Assembly: GCA_030052745.1 (NCBI GenBank)
Contig: JANBVO010000036.1
Span: forward strand, 124,001-188,000
Origin: Pleurostoma richardsiae
Lineage: Eukaryota > Ascomycota > Sordariomycetes > Calosphaeriales > Pleurostomataceae
Direction of reading: 5' to 3'
DNA length: 64,000 nucleotides
Both the position numbers and the translations under genes were made by a program. Below, piece by piece: positions 1-10,372 of the stretch (within the stretch, counting starts at the first letter, position 1; each line of letters begins with the position of its first letter). The notes beneath the pieces are model-generated. The model made no database searches and was not told where the DNA came from. It saw nothing but the letters and a program-made list of their open reading frames with translations.

Positions 1-968
1 CACTGGGTAGTATGGGTCAGCTCTTCTCCGCCGTATCTTCGGCAATTAATTGTCGGTAGGTAGGTCGCTTACCCGATGAAAGCGCCGAAGCCAAGTTTGT
101 CGCTCTCCTTCGGCAAGAGACCGCGGAATAGACGCGACTGCAACAGCTTCGCCAATGATGGAACGTTGGCCAAGACCAGCATGATCGGGATGAATGAGCT
201 CGTGATCTTGATGTAGTCGAAAACGTCGTCGTCCTTCTCCAGATACCCAAAGGCTTCGCCGAATGCGAGATGGCTGATGACGTCCAGGGTAAAATACTGG
301 CCCTTTTGTGCCAGATCCATGGGACGATACTGCCCAGGCGCAGAGAGGTACTTCGTCTCGATAAGCTGTACCAGATTGGATATCTCTGCGTCAATCGTAG
401 CCTCCATGGACTCGTTCTCCTTTCCCGCGTACTGTGTGCTACTGTTAGCTATTTCCCGGACTGATTGATAGGGAGCTGTGAGGGACGGCCTACTCCGGCA
501 GCCATCTTACTGCGCAGCTTCGTGTGGGCAGCCTCATCGCGCATGGAGAAGAGATTGTCCCTCTCCGGATCGAATCGCATGGCGTCGTACCACGGCCCCC
601 TGGTGTACGCAGAGCGGACGGCCATCATCCTGCGCAGCACCTCCGGATCGTCTGTGACGAGCTCATTGGGGCCAATGCGTGCGAGAGAACCTGTAATCGC
701 GTTCTCAGTGAGCCCAGGCGCGATAGGCACATCGATGACGCTCACCGTAATGGTCAGTAACCTCCTTGATGGCGGTCGGCTGCCGCCCCTTGAGAGACTC
801 TTTCACCATCCAGTACTTGGAGAAGGCGGCCCAGACCGGTCCGGGCACATGGGACAGGCGGTACCACTGATACCAGGTGTGGGCCGCACATGCAGCCACC
901 AACGCGCTCAGCAAGCCGAAAGCGAGGGCGGCTCTGGGGAGCTGCTCGAGCGCCAGGAACGACTCCAT
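1..968 (-). CDS. cytochrome P450 monooxygenase, N-terminal part (cut by left edge)
   Basis: About the first 260 residues of a P450. Exons read 746-968, 494-690 and 73-431, with a further one starting at position 2; the introns 691-745, 432-493 and 3-72 all have GT..AG ends and keep phase. The ATG at 968 is followed by a hydrophobic ER anchor (about residues 8-30), the proline-rich hinge VPGPVW, then IGPNELV and KMAAGYAGKE, which resemble fungal pisatin-demethylase-like P450s. The heme cysteine loop lies outside the window, so function and integrity cannot be judged. It is divergent from the methyltransferase gene at 1613 with 644 bp between the starts, a layout common in secondary-metabolite loci. 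The substrate is unknown. P450 identity is secure; the subfamily is a guess from memory. Confidence 0.88.
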
Positions 969-1612
969 GGTGCTACACGGGGGCAGGCAGTGGAGGGCCC
1001 AGTCGTGCTTAGTCGGGAGGCAGCACGTCCAGCGGCAGAGCACAGAGCACAGAACACAGAGCACGCCAACAGACCAACGTCGGAGGCTGAAGAAGGCCAC
1101 AGTGCAGGATGCGGACAGATAAAGCTCCTGGAGTGGGGACGGCCTTCCAGTTCACTTTCACTTTCACCCTTGTCGAACCCAGCGCAAACGGCAGTGCCGG
1201 GCCGCTCCTAGTCCCCCGAGCCGGTTGCTCTCGCTTAGCACGGATTAGTCGCTGATTCGACGGTGGCTGGGCTTGATTGCAACCCCGACGATGTGGTTCG
1301 CCAGCATCCCCGGCAGGCTAGTTTAGGTACCTTGTTTAGGTGGTTTAGGTGGCGCGATAGCCTCCTCGGCCGTGCGCGGGGGTGTGTGTGTGTGGGTGGG
1401 TGGCGCCTGGCCTTGGCCTTGGCCTGTGTCACCAGCAGGTTATTCCGGCCCTTTGAAGAGGAGTAACTAATGGCCGCGCCTGTGCCTCCTCGTCCCCCTT
1501 TGTCGTGTCTCGATCGCGAGCGCCGAAGGTGGCTTTCCCTGATACCAGGAATCACTTCACTCTTGCTGCTTGCTCCCGGGGCCGAGGCATCCTGCGGGGC
1601 TGAATCCTAACC
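969..1612. promoter_or_regulatory. divergent promoter region between P450 and methyltransferase
   Basis: A 644-bp spacer between two divergent starts, so it should hold both promoters. It contains a short AGCACAG-type direct repeat near 1036-1062, a TTTAGGT-type cluster near 1316-1350 and a GT/GGT-rich stretch at about 1381-1402. No clear TATA box or known factor site was recognised. Confidence 0.5.
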
Positions 1613-3191
1613 ATGGTCCGAGAGGCTTCCAGAAGCCCCAAAAGCTCCAAAAGCGCCAGAAGCCCCCAGCAGAAATCGGCAACCGGCAGCCCCGAGCCGC
1701 CGGCCGGCGCACCTCACAATGATTCGGCCGTTGCTCTCGAGCCCGACGTAGGTAGCCACGCCCGGAGGGACAAGTCCATCCATCACTGGAAACGGCGCCG
1801 GCTGACACATCGCCGCAGCCCGAAGCAGAGAATGAGCCGGTCACGGATGACGGTGATTCAGCCATCGGCAGTGTGAGTGGCAGGCTCTGCCGCAAATGCC
1901 GGCCCCCTCCTCGTACCGTCACTGAAGTTGGCTGCCTCATAGCTGAATTCGTCTACCGCATCATTGCGAGACGAGATGATCCGGCACAGGAGCGAGCACG
2001 GGCGTCAGTATCAAGGCTACATGGATGCGAGTACGTTTCTACCACCCGGGACTTTCTGCGTGCCAGCAAGAGCTAATTGTTACTCTCAGAATATGTTCTG
2101 CCCATGGATGAGGTATGGCGGCTATCATGACACCAGCCCAGGGGGATATGCGCTAACTAGAGACAGCAAGAGATAGAACGCCTAGGTAAGAGCCGTTCAT
2201 GGGCGTCTATGACTGCTAGCTTACAATCTGCAGATTTCCAATGCCACCTCGTCTGGTTAACGCTGGACAAGCAACACGGGTTTGCCCCAGTGAAGAACCT
2301 ACGCAGGGCCCTCGATGCTGGTTGTGGTACAGGCATATGGGCTATCGAGTTCGGTGTGTGACCACGGTCGCGTCCTGGATATCGTGTATCTCCCGGCTAA
2401 CCAGGAAAGCCGACGAACACCCTGAAACCGAGGTGCTCGGAGTCGACTTGGCACCTGTCCAGCCCCACAGGTAGGTCGATTGTCAAAGACAGGCACAATA
2501 TGACACGGTGTCGAGGCTGAGATCGCGACAATAGTGTACCGCCGAATCTAGAATTCGAGGTCGATGACCTGGAGCAGCCCTGGAACTTTTCCCGCAAGTT
2601 CGACTACATTCACTGCCAGCTGATGATCGGCGCGTTCCAAGACTGGCCCAAGTTCTTCAGACAGGGCTTTGAGTAGGTCTTCCACCCCACAATGCCTCGG
2701 CCCACTTCGCTCAGCGCACCAGGTTTCTTGAACCGGACGGCTACCTGGAGGTCCATGACATCGACTTCGTCATCCGCTGCGATGACGAGACACTGCCCCC
2801 CGACTCGGCGCTGGCCCTCTGGCACGATTACATGCATTCAGCGGCAGCCACGGCTGGATTTCCGCTGGACGCAATATCCCACGTGCCAGAAATGATGCGT
2901 GCGGCTGGCTTTACCGATGTGACGGCCAAGCCGATCAAGTGGCCCATCAACACCTGGCCGCGGGACCCCCGGCACAAGGAGCTTGGCCACTGGGCAATGG
3001 AGAACTTCTCGTGGGGTTGCGAGTCAATGAGTCTAGCTCTCTTCACGAGGGCTCTGGGCTGGTCGGCAGACGAGGTGCGCGTGTTCATGGCGCGAGTCAG
3101 GCAGGACCTGAGGAACAGGAAGATGCATGCGTACTGGAACTTTTGGGCTGTATACGGGCGGAAGCCTGCAGACGCGGCCCGGACAGGGTGA
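1613..3191 (+). CDS. LaeA-like SAM-dependent methyltransferase (TAM domain)
   Basis: Nine exons give 368 residues: 1613-1747, 1819-1872, 1943-2030, 2090-2112, 2167-2185, 2234-2353, 2410-2470, 2535-2672, 2723-3191. All junctions keep phase; exon 7 uses an AAG acceptor. Family marks are the disordered acidic/Ser head ending DSAIGS-LNSSTAS, the HGRQYQGY block, KYVLPMDE, the SAM-binding motif LDAGCGTGIWA (about residues 133-143), ADEHPETEVLGVDL (acidic loop binding the ribose) and the C-terminal WNFWAVYGRKP. LaeA relatives act as nuclear regulators or as tailoring enzymes of secondary metabolism. Nothing here decides which. Its divergent partner is a P450. The 19- and 23-nt exons make it easy to mispredict. 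Confidence 0.9.
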
Positions 3192-4014
3192 CCGGCGGTC
3201 ATTATTTGGAGCTGGACTCAGCTTGTAGTCCTTGATGCTAAGGAAAACGGCGGCGATGACTTTGATGGTATAAGGAAGCATTAGCAGCGGTGGCGAACTC
3301 CCATTATTTCACAATGGCATCTCTCGTCCGTCTTGTAAGATCGTCTGTCTAGATCGCTTCCTCGTAGACCCAGTCTTGAAGTTGATTGACGTGAGTGTAC
3401 AAACTGATCAAAGTAAAGAGCGAATCAAATGGCAGGGGCTTCGAGAAGGTTGAGCATGAGATTCCTTTCCTGTCGGGTAGAAGTGCTCCCAATCACCTAC
3501 CTAGGAGCCTTGTAGACGACGTAAGACGACGTTGAACACGTCTTTTCCGGGTTAGTTCCCCATATTCTCTACCCTTAGCTATCTTAACGGAGGTGCCGAG
3601 CCACGATGCGACCCATCCGGAGTTTGGTGCCCGAACCCGGGAGCATTCCGGGGGTTGGAGATCGCCCGGTGTGGGTCTGACGCCGGCGCAGCGACATGGC
3701 GATTAATCAGCGCGGCAATTCGATGGGGAACGTCACCCGATTTAAGGTCCTGATGATGCGGGGTCCCCATTAATAATGAACACTTCCTGGTGGTTTATGA
3801 CGCGATCGCCGTGCGTGCCGAAGAATGGACAACGCTTAGATCATTAAGGTGGGAATATCATGCATCCGGTGCCCCCGACTTTTGAGTATATGGCCTCAAG
3901 AACCCGCGTGCTGCTTCTCCTTTGAACTTACAATTCCGAACTTGCAGACTTTCGCCTGCTTTGAGCTTTGACTGATATCATAAAACCCGACAAGACACTG
4001 CTCCATTCACCATC
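3192..4014. other. intergenic, no gene seen
   Basis: 823 bp between the methyltransferase stop and the next start, on the same strand. A GC-rich patch with CCGGAG- and CCGGTG-like words lies at about 3590-3690 and may belong to the downstream promoter. No convincing reading frame or RNA was seen. Confidence 0.4.
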
Positions 4015-4855
4015 ATGAGCCACCACGTGCTCCTCCTAGGCGGTCACGGCAAGATCGCCCAGTTCCTGACGCCCTTGCTGCTCAAGCGGTCCTGGACTGT
4101 GACCAGTCTCATCCGCACTCAGGACCAAGTCCCTGTCATCGAAGCGCTTGGAAAGAACCAGCAAGGCAAACTCAACGTGCTTGTTGCCAGCCTAGAGGAG
4201 ATCAAGGACGTTGCCGGCGCCAAATCCATCATCGACAACGTCAAGCCCGATTACGTCGTCTGGAGTGCTGGTGCTGGTGGGAAGGGCCCCCAAGAGAGGG
4301 TACATACAGATTTGACGCAATTGCATTCCACACCCGAAGACTTGGCTGACAATAGATCCACAGACTTTCCTCATCGACCGCGACGCGGCAAGCTTCTTCA
4401 TCCGTGCCGCGGCTACAACCCCGTCCATCACCCGCTTCCTCCTTGTCTCCCACCTCGGCTCCCGGCACCGGCAGCCCGCCTGGTGGAGCTCTGAGGCATG
4501 GGATGCCGCGAAGCAAGCCAACAACTCCATCGCCAAGTACTACGCCGCTAAGCTCGTGGCCGACGAGGTGCTGGTCGAGGTCTCGCGGGAACGGGGCGAG
4601 GGCTTCGCGGGGATTGACCTGCGCCCGGGGCGGTTGAGCGACGACCCGGCGGGCAAGGTCGAGCTGGGGAAGACCAAGGACGCCCGGGGGAAGGTGAGCA
4701 GGGCGAGTGTGGCGGAGGTTGCAGCGCTGTTGTTGGAGGCCGACGGGGTGAAGAGCGGATGGCTGGATCTGTTGGATGGAGACGAGGATGCAGCGGATGC
4801 AGTCAAGAGGGTGGTGAGGGACAAGGTGGATGCTTACGATGGCGAAGGTGCCTGA
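4015..4855 (+). CDS. NAD(P)-binding atypical SDR/NmrA-like oxidoreductase
   Basis: Two exons (4015-4299, 4364-4855), 258 residues. The N-terminus has a Rossmann fold: a hydrophobic strand, then GGHGKIA (about residues 9-15) and a basic residue after strand 2 (LIRT). Further on come YVVWSAGAGGKG, a SITRFLLVSHLGS strand and the KYYAAK block, the usual layout of small NAD(P)H-binding proteins of the atypical SDR type. Substrate unknown; such proteins range from reductases to redox sensors. The tail from about residue 215 is acidic and helical. The 64-bp intron has clear GT..AG ends and restores the frame at TFLIDRDAA. It is tandem to the cupin gene and about 0.8 kb from the methyltransferase. 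Confidence 0.85.
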
Positions 4856-5204
4856 TCTGATAGCAGACTTACAAATATCAAGTATACGATCCTTGTACCA
4901 GCCCTCCCGTACACTCGACCTACCTGAAATGTTCAGCATGAGCGTCTTTAAGATGGTCAGCAATCGTCTTATGGTAAGACTCTTGTCGGCTGCAAGGTCG
5001 GAACAGCTGTAAGACATACATCCACAAATCAACACACCGCGACGCTATCGATGACGTCAATGCTTGGACCCAGATTCGGTAGGTCGTATTTACGAGCCTT
5101 GGAGACCCTGAGGGTTGGTGCTATATTCAAGCAAATCTTGTAGACTGAACTAGACTCTTAAACTTACGTCCAGCCTTTGATCACCTGCCCTTGTTGCAGC
5201 CAAC
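4856..5204. other. short intergenic region
   Basis: 349 bp between the oxidoreductase stop and the cupin start. AT-rich; it should hold the 3' end of one gene and the promoter of the next. No specific site was recognised. Confidence 0.4.
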
Positions 5205-5799
5205 ATGAGCGGACCATCCCCCGTACGCATCACGAAGGCGAACGACGTTAAGACGAACCATGGCCAGACAGTGAGCAGAGCAGAGTCAATTGTGCTCGTT
5301 CAAGCGCTGACATACCGTTCCAGGAGGGCATGATCAGACAGGTACGCGATATTCTGTGATAACTTCGGCTCTTGGTCGCAGAAAAGAAGTGTCTGAAGAG
5401 CCTCGTCTACCACAAATAGATCATGCTATTTTTTCTTCAGGAAGTCACGAAGCCGTATATTGACCTCCTTCCTAGTCCGCCGTCGTCAACATCTCCCCCA
5501 ACCAGCAGATTGTCGGCACTCTCATGCGCGCTCAGCCGCATAGCTCGTCCGGTGTCCACCATCATGGTACGCAGGATACGATCGTGTATGCTGTCTCCGG
5601 CAGCGGGCTCATAGTGTCGGAGGGTGGAGGGAAGCGCGATCGACTCGACCCCGGTGACTGGGCCATCATCCCCCAGGGCAGAGAGCATCAGGAGGCAAAC
5701 GATGGAGACGACGAGGTCGTGTGGGTGATCTGCAGAGCACCGGGAGGGCTCCCGGAAGTGGTGAACCTGACGGGATGGGGTGGGGACAAGATGGAGTGA
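5205..5799 (+). CDS. small single-domain cupin protein
   Basis: Three exons (5205-5270, 5324-5341, 5476-5799), 135 residues. The middle exon is an 18-nt microexon encoding EGMIRQ; it bridges the N-terminus to SAVVNISPNQQ in the known family order. The cupin barrel shows the metal-binding set PHSSSGVHHHG (three His) and, after a tight turn, LDPGDWAIIPQGREHQE (second cupin motif with His). These are the usual metal ligands, so it probably binds a divalent metal. Fungal cupins of this size are dioxygenases, isomerases or uncharacterised; the reaction cannot be told from sequence. No signal peptide. It follows the NAD(P)-binding gene on the same strand. Confidence 0.88.
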
Positions 5800-6729
5800 G
5801 AATTTTAATGGCTCGCTCTAAAGCAACTCGGGATGTAAGTGCTCTTATCAAGTTCCGTGAGTAGATTGCGGAAGACACGCTTGTAAGGGAAATCTCGAGG
5901 TGCTATTTCCAGTACCACTCTCACCAGATAAGACAACGTTCCGGAATCAACTCGTTCAGATGGCAATTAATTGACAACCTATTGTGATATTACTAAGAGT
6001 TAGACAGCGATACTAACTCAAGAAAGTTTGCCAATCGAATCAGACCATCCATTAATTACTTGTATAGCAGGATCGCGCTGCCGTCTAGATCCCTGACTTC
6101 CTCCAAATCTCACTTGGGTCTGCGTTCCTGACCGCCCGCCCCGAGTTATCTGGGTGAATGTAATAGTTAAAAGTATCGTCCACACCTCTACTAACGTAGA
6201 CTGACCGAGTTGGCAAAATTATGGAGATAGGAAGTGTTATTGGGTGTGCTGTTACCATACAACACGGGTTTCTATCGCGGCCTAAGTGCATTGGGCCGGG
6301 ACAGGTCAGAATCGGTGGCGTTGTTTCGGTTCCCACGCGGCATTTCAATCCTTCCGAGAGCCTTGACAAGACAAAGCACCACTCTGATAGGACTAAACTC
6401 TGATAGTGAAGTAATCCAAGTACATTAATGGCCTGCAACCATCAGTCGAAGCCCTATGTTCCTTGGTTTCACCTATAACTGGGTAACATGCTGCTCGCTC
6501 GCTGTCCATTGGACTTCGTCCGCCAACTCCGCCTCGGAGTTTGCACCACCTTCGATTGTTCCACAGAATATGGCGCACCCTCGTTGACGTCTGACGGAAT
6601 CACTCCTTCTCATCGCGCCAATACGTGTCACAGTCAACCTATCTCATCAGCCCAGCCATGATTGCGGCTGTGACCATCCATTTCCCCATAGGCGCTCTTC
6701 ATATTTGAGCCGAAACTGAAGGCGCCGGC
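5800..6729. other. intergenic, upstream of the HET gene
   Basis: 930 bp with mixed, rather AT-rich composition at 5880-6100. Several short frames are present on both strands but none has family features or coding-like codon use. It should contain the HET gene promoter; no site identified. Confidence 0.4.
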
Positions 6730-8898
6730 ATGATGCGCTTGATAAACGCCAGGCGATTCATTGACACCGACGTCCTAGAGCTTCAACGGTTCTACGAGTC
6801 TGACACTCCGCGTTATCTCATCCTCTCTCACGCCTGGGGTTGGAAGGATGAGCACACCCAAGTGTGGGGCCATGAAGATGAAGAGGTGACCTTTGAAGAT
6901 GTTTCAACCCTAGGCATCGGTATTTCGAAAAAGCGAGGGATGGGCAAGATCCGGATGACCTGCCAGTTGGCCATCGATCGTGGTCTTGAGTACGTCTGGA
7001 TGGACACCTGCTGCATCGACAAGTCCAGCAGCGCCGAACTAGCTGAGGGGATCAACTCCATGTTCAGCTGGTATCAGAGGTCCGAGGTGTGCATTGTCTA
7101 CCTCGCCGATTTTATCAGTGCGCTGTCTCCGGATCCAAGCATCCGTGAATTGCAGTTCAAGACATGTCGGTGGTTCAAGAGAGGATGGACGCTTCAGGAA
7201 CTAATTGCGCCGTCTGTTGTCGTTTTCCACGACCGGAACTGGAAGTACATCGGCTCAAAGCATGACTTCGCCCCCGAACTGACAGGCGTGACTGGGATCG
7301 ATACAAGTGCCCTCATTGGCGCCTCCCGTCTTTCAGAATGGTCAGTAGCAACTAAGATGTCGTGGGCAGCAAACAGGGAGACGAGGCGTACGGAGGACCA
7401 GGCTTACAGCCTCCTTGGAATATTTGGCGTCAACATGCCGTTGATATATGGGGAAGGAGGGGAGAAGGCCTTTCGCCGCCTTCAGGAGGAAATCAGCAAA
7501 AATATCAGCGATCTGAGCATATTCGCGTGGAGCCCTCTGGAGAAGAACGAAGATGACTTCAGCAACATATTCGCAGACTCACCAGCCCGCTTTGGCGCCA
7601 GCAAAGGCGTGCATGGCTTGATTCCGGACAGGCACTTTTCCATAACGAACAAGGGCGTCCAGATGACGGCGTCTTTAAGGCGTGTGCCAATCGGCCATGA
7701 ACGATATCGGCTGTTCCTCGCCCTTGGAATTATGGGCCAAGAGGGCAGTCGAGAGTGGGCGGGCATATACCTCCGGAAGTTGGGGAACGGGATTTTCACG
7801 CGCGATGGGACGGGAGGAATGGCAATTCTCCCAGACAAGGAGTTATGGGCCCTCGATCATACGCCCATCTACACCTTCTACATCGCTGTGTCGCCTCTGG
7901 ACTACGATCTCATCCTAGAAACGTCACGCACTCATGCGATACACGTGCCGCAAGATCCGAATTATAAGATCCTCGACCTGATACCGGAGGCGGCGTGGGA
8001 TTATGAGGAGCGACTATTCTTCAACCAGAGAGGAAACAACAACATCGTTGTGGCCCTCCTGCTCGGGACGGTTGTGAGAGGCCACAAGGTGAAACTGGCT
8101 GCTCTATTTGACCTGAGACAACAACCACCAAAATGCATCATGTTCGATCGCAACGAGCATAAGAACGATGCCATGTTCATGTTCCGGGGCAGACACAAGA
8201 TCGAGCCAACCTACTGGGATGACCTCAGGATCGATCTCCCCAGAGTTCATAGGCACACTCACCAAGTGGAAGTCACCATGGGAGCTGTTCAGAGCCAAAT
8301 AAATCTCTCGCTCCGGCTCCAGGTCATGAACAGTCGATCTCGTAACATTGAGATGTATTGCCTCAGCCTAGACGTCAATGAGATACCTGAGAAGGTGTCC
8401 CTGCCAATGCCGGTACCAAACACCTCACAGAACCCTGTCAGGGTAACACGTCCGCCCCCGAAGGCCGGGGACAGCGAAAACGCGCCCATTAACAACATCC
8501 CTGTAAATGTCCCGGCATCTGCGCCTGACCCGGGACACCAATATGCCGCAGTTCCGCTGCCTTCCAACCATCAGGCGGCACCGGAACCTGTCCGGCCGAT
8601 GGGACCGGATTATCGAGGCTGGAGTGATGGCAGCGATCTGTCTTGGAGATCAAACAGCGACGGTTGGCCATCAACGGCTCGATTTGATGAATACGTCGAA
8701 GAGCCAGAGCCCTGGAATCAACGGACTCGCAACCAAGTCGCTTACCCACGGCAGGAGGTATTCCAGCTGCCAATTCGGCCACAACCGCAAGTTGTGCAGC
8801 CGATTTCACGCCCACTGTGGATAGCGGCATCAGAGGAGTACATGGAGCAAGGCCAGTCTGCAGAGCACGAGCAGCGGAGGACGCAACAGGCCGTTTAG
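6730..8898 (+). CDS. HET-domain (heterokaryon incompatibility) protein
   Basis: Single exon, 722 residues. The N-terminal HET domain shows its core motifs: YLILSHAWG (residues 29-37), YVWMDTCCIDK (about 91-101), WYQRSEVCIVYL and WFKRGWTLQELIAP. Behind it lies a middle region with TRRTEDQAYSLLGIFGVNMPLIYGEG, the standard extension of the HET-E/D-type N-terminus. There is no NACHT/P-loop and no WD repeats; instead about 160 residues from about 555 on are rich in Pro, Ser and Asn and look disordered. HET proteins take part in non-self recognition and programmed cell death on hyphal fusion, but most copies have no assigned role. Isolated between spacers of 0.9 and 1.5 kb. The two adjacent ATGs at 6730 and 6733 do not affect the product meaningfully. 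Confidence 0.93.
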   Translation: MMRLINARRFIDTDVLELQRFYESDTPRYLILSHAWGWKDEHTQVWGHEDEEVTFEDVSTLGIGISKKRGMGKIRMTCQLAIDRGLEYVWMDTCCIDKSSSAELAEGINSMFSWYQRSEVCIVYLADFISALSPDPSIRELQFKTCRWFKRGWTLQELIAPSVVVFHDRNWKYIGSKHDFAPELTGVTGIDTSALIGASRLSEWSVATKMSWAANRETRRTEDQAYSLLGIFGVNMPLIYGEGGEKAFRRLQEEISKNISDLSIFAWSPLEKNEDDFSNIFADSPARFGASKGVHGLIPDRHFSITNKGVQMTASLRRVPIGHERYRLFLALGIMGQEGSREWAGIYLRKLGNGIFTRDGTGGMAILPDKELWALDHTPIYTFYIAVSPLDYDLILETSRTHAIHVPQDPNYKILDLIPEAAWDYEERLFFNQRGNNNIVVALLLGTVVRGHKVKLAALFDLRQQPPKCIMFDRNEHKNDAMFMFRGRHKIEPTYWDDLRIDLPRVHRHTHQVEVTMGAVQSQINLSLRLQVMNSRSRNIEMYCLSLDVNEIPEKVSLPMPVPNTSQNPVRVTRPPPKAGDSENAPINNIPVNVPASAPDPGHQYAAVPLPSNHQAAPEPVRPMGPDYRGWSDGSDLSWRSNSDGWPSTARFDEYVEEPEPWNQRTRNQVAYPRQEVFQLPIRPQPQVVQPISRPLWIAASEEYMEQGQSAEHEQRRTQQAV

Positions 8899-10372
8899 AA
8901 CATACATGCTGGGTCTCTCACCTAAGTCACCTGTGGGGCGTAGACTCAGTATCAGTTCCTAAACTCTCAATAGCAGACCCCGTGCCTCATGTCCTCTGCA
9001 GGCGGCCACGATAGATAGCATATTGCGCTCTTCATCCCTCGATCCATTCCAGCTATGAAATACCGAACAACAGTAACCATGGAAAGAATCGACCACACCA
9101 TGAAGTAGAAACAGTAATCTCTGGGAATCTCTTTCACGTTGAACTTGGGGAGAATCTGTCATCTACACTAGCATCTTCACCAGAGAATGACAATGGCTCG
9201 AAGTCAGACGTAGGCTAATATTGGAACTATCTGGAAATTTAATTTATGAAGGCTTACTGCCGTGAATCCCCCCCACCCCCTTCTTCTTCCCCCGAGTGTT
9301 TCTCGACTGGGATTTATCTTCTTGGGCATCAGTTTATTTCACCTCACTAACAATGCGCTCCTGATCACTCTCCCGTTCTCCCCTTTCCCTTCCCCTGGTT
9401 CCCTCCTACATGTGAAAGGTGAAAGACCTTGCTGCCACTAATTTTGGATTTGTTGACATCTCAGCACGACATACGATAGTGAAGATAGGCCCCAAAGCGC
9501 TCAAGAGATAAATAAGCGAAAGTGGAATGCTGAATATCGAGTAGTGAGACGGATGATGTATTTCTGACGGAGGATATAACGCGACGTGCCTAACATAACC
9601 CTTCAAGGTTCTAATTCCGGCACTAAAGAGGCGTACTTCCATACTCGGAGCGATCCAGATGAATTGTGGTACTATGCTACTTCATGTTAGAGATACTGGC
9701 TTGTTTGTGGCTGTATTGTGGTATGCAGGACCGATACAATAGCATAGTGAGTGGGAAAGGTACGCAATCAAATAGGATTATGGGACTGTAGATTGGGTGA
9801 CATCGACCAGTTTCTCGTTCAAATAGAGGAAGCTAAGTTTGCTTCATCAAGGGCTTGTATCCTAATGTAATGTCGTTGAAGGCTAGACCTTCTACGTGCC
9901 CCATGTCTTAGTACAGTCGCGCGTGTGGAGAGAGCCAGCGGCAGCTATGGTATTCTGCAAATCAACTAGTCAATTTCATCGAGCTCTAGACAAACCGATC
10001 CTGATGAAAGAAGTATCGACGTCTGAATCTCGACAAAGTACAAACAAAGTCCAAGACACTCACAGATTATTTGGGGACCCTCTTCGTTCGGCAAAGGTTC
10101 TCTTGTACCGTTGATCGGTGATCCAGATTCTGCGCTCAGAGGTATTACGGCCCGTGTACATGACTCGGTCTGATGGTCTGGGGGATCATCATGCTACTAC
10201 ATTTTGTCACGGCAGGAATGATTGAATCTTTGCTTTTAGTGGTAAACAAGATAGAATACCAAAAACGCTATAAAGATACCGGGAGAGCGCTGGTGATGAT
10301 TCCCGCTTCGAGAACTAGAGCAGCAGGGCCACGCCAGCACTGGCTGTCAGTCATTCTTTACCGACGAAAACG
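8899..10372. other. intergenic, no gene seen
   Basis: 1.47 kb, AT-rich in much of 9200-9900, with a pyrimidine-rich stretch at about 9265-9300. It should hold the HET terminator and the promoter of the secreted oxidase. I searched it by eye for the CCTCGGCGAGG element of the neighbouring cluster and did not find it. No reading frame with family features. Confidence 0.45.
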
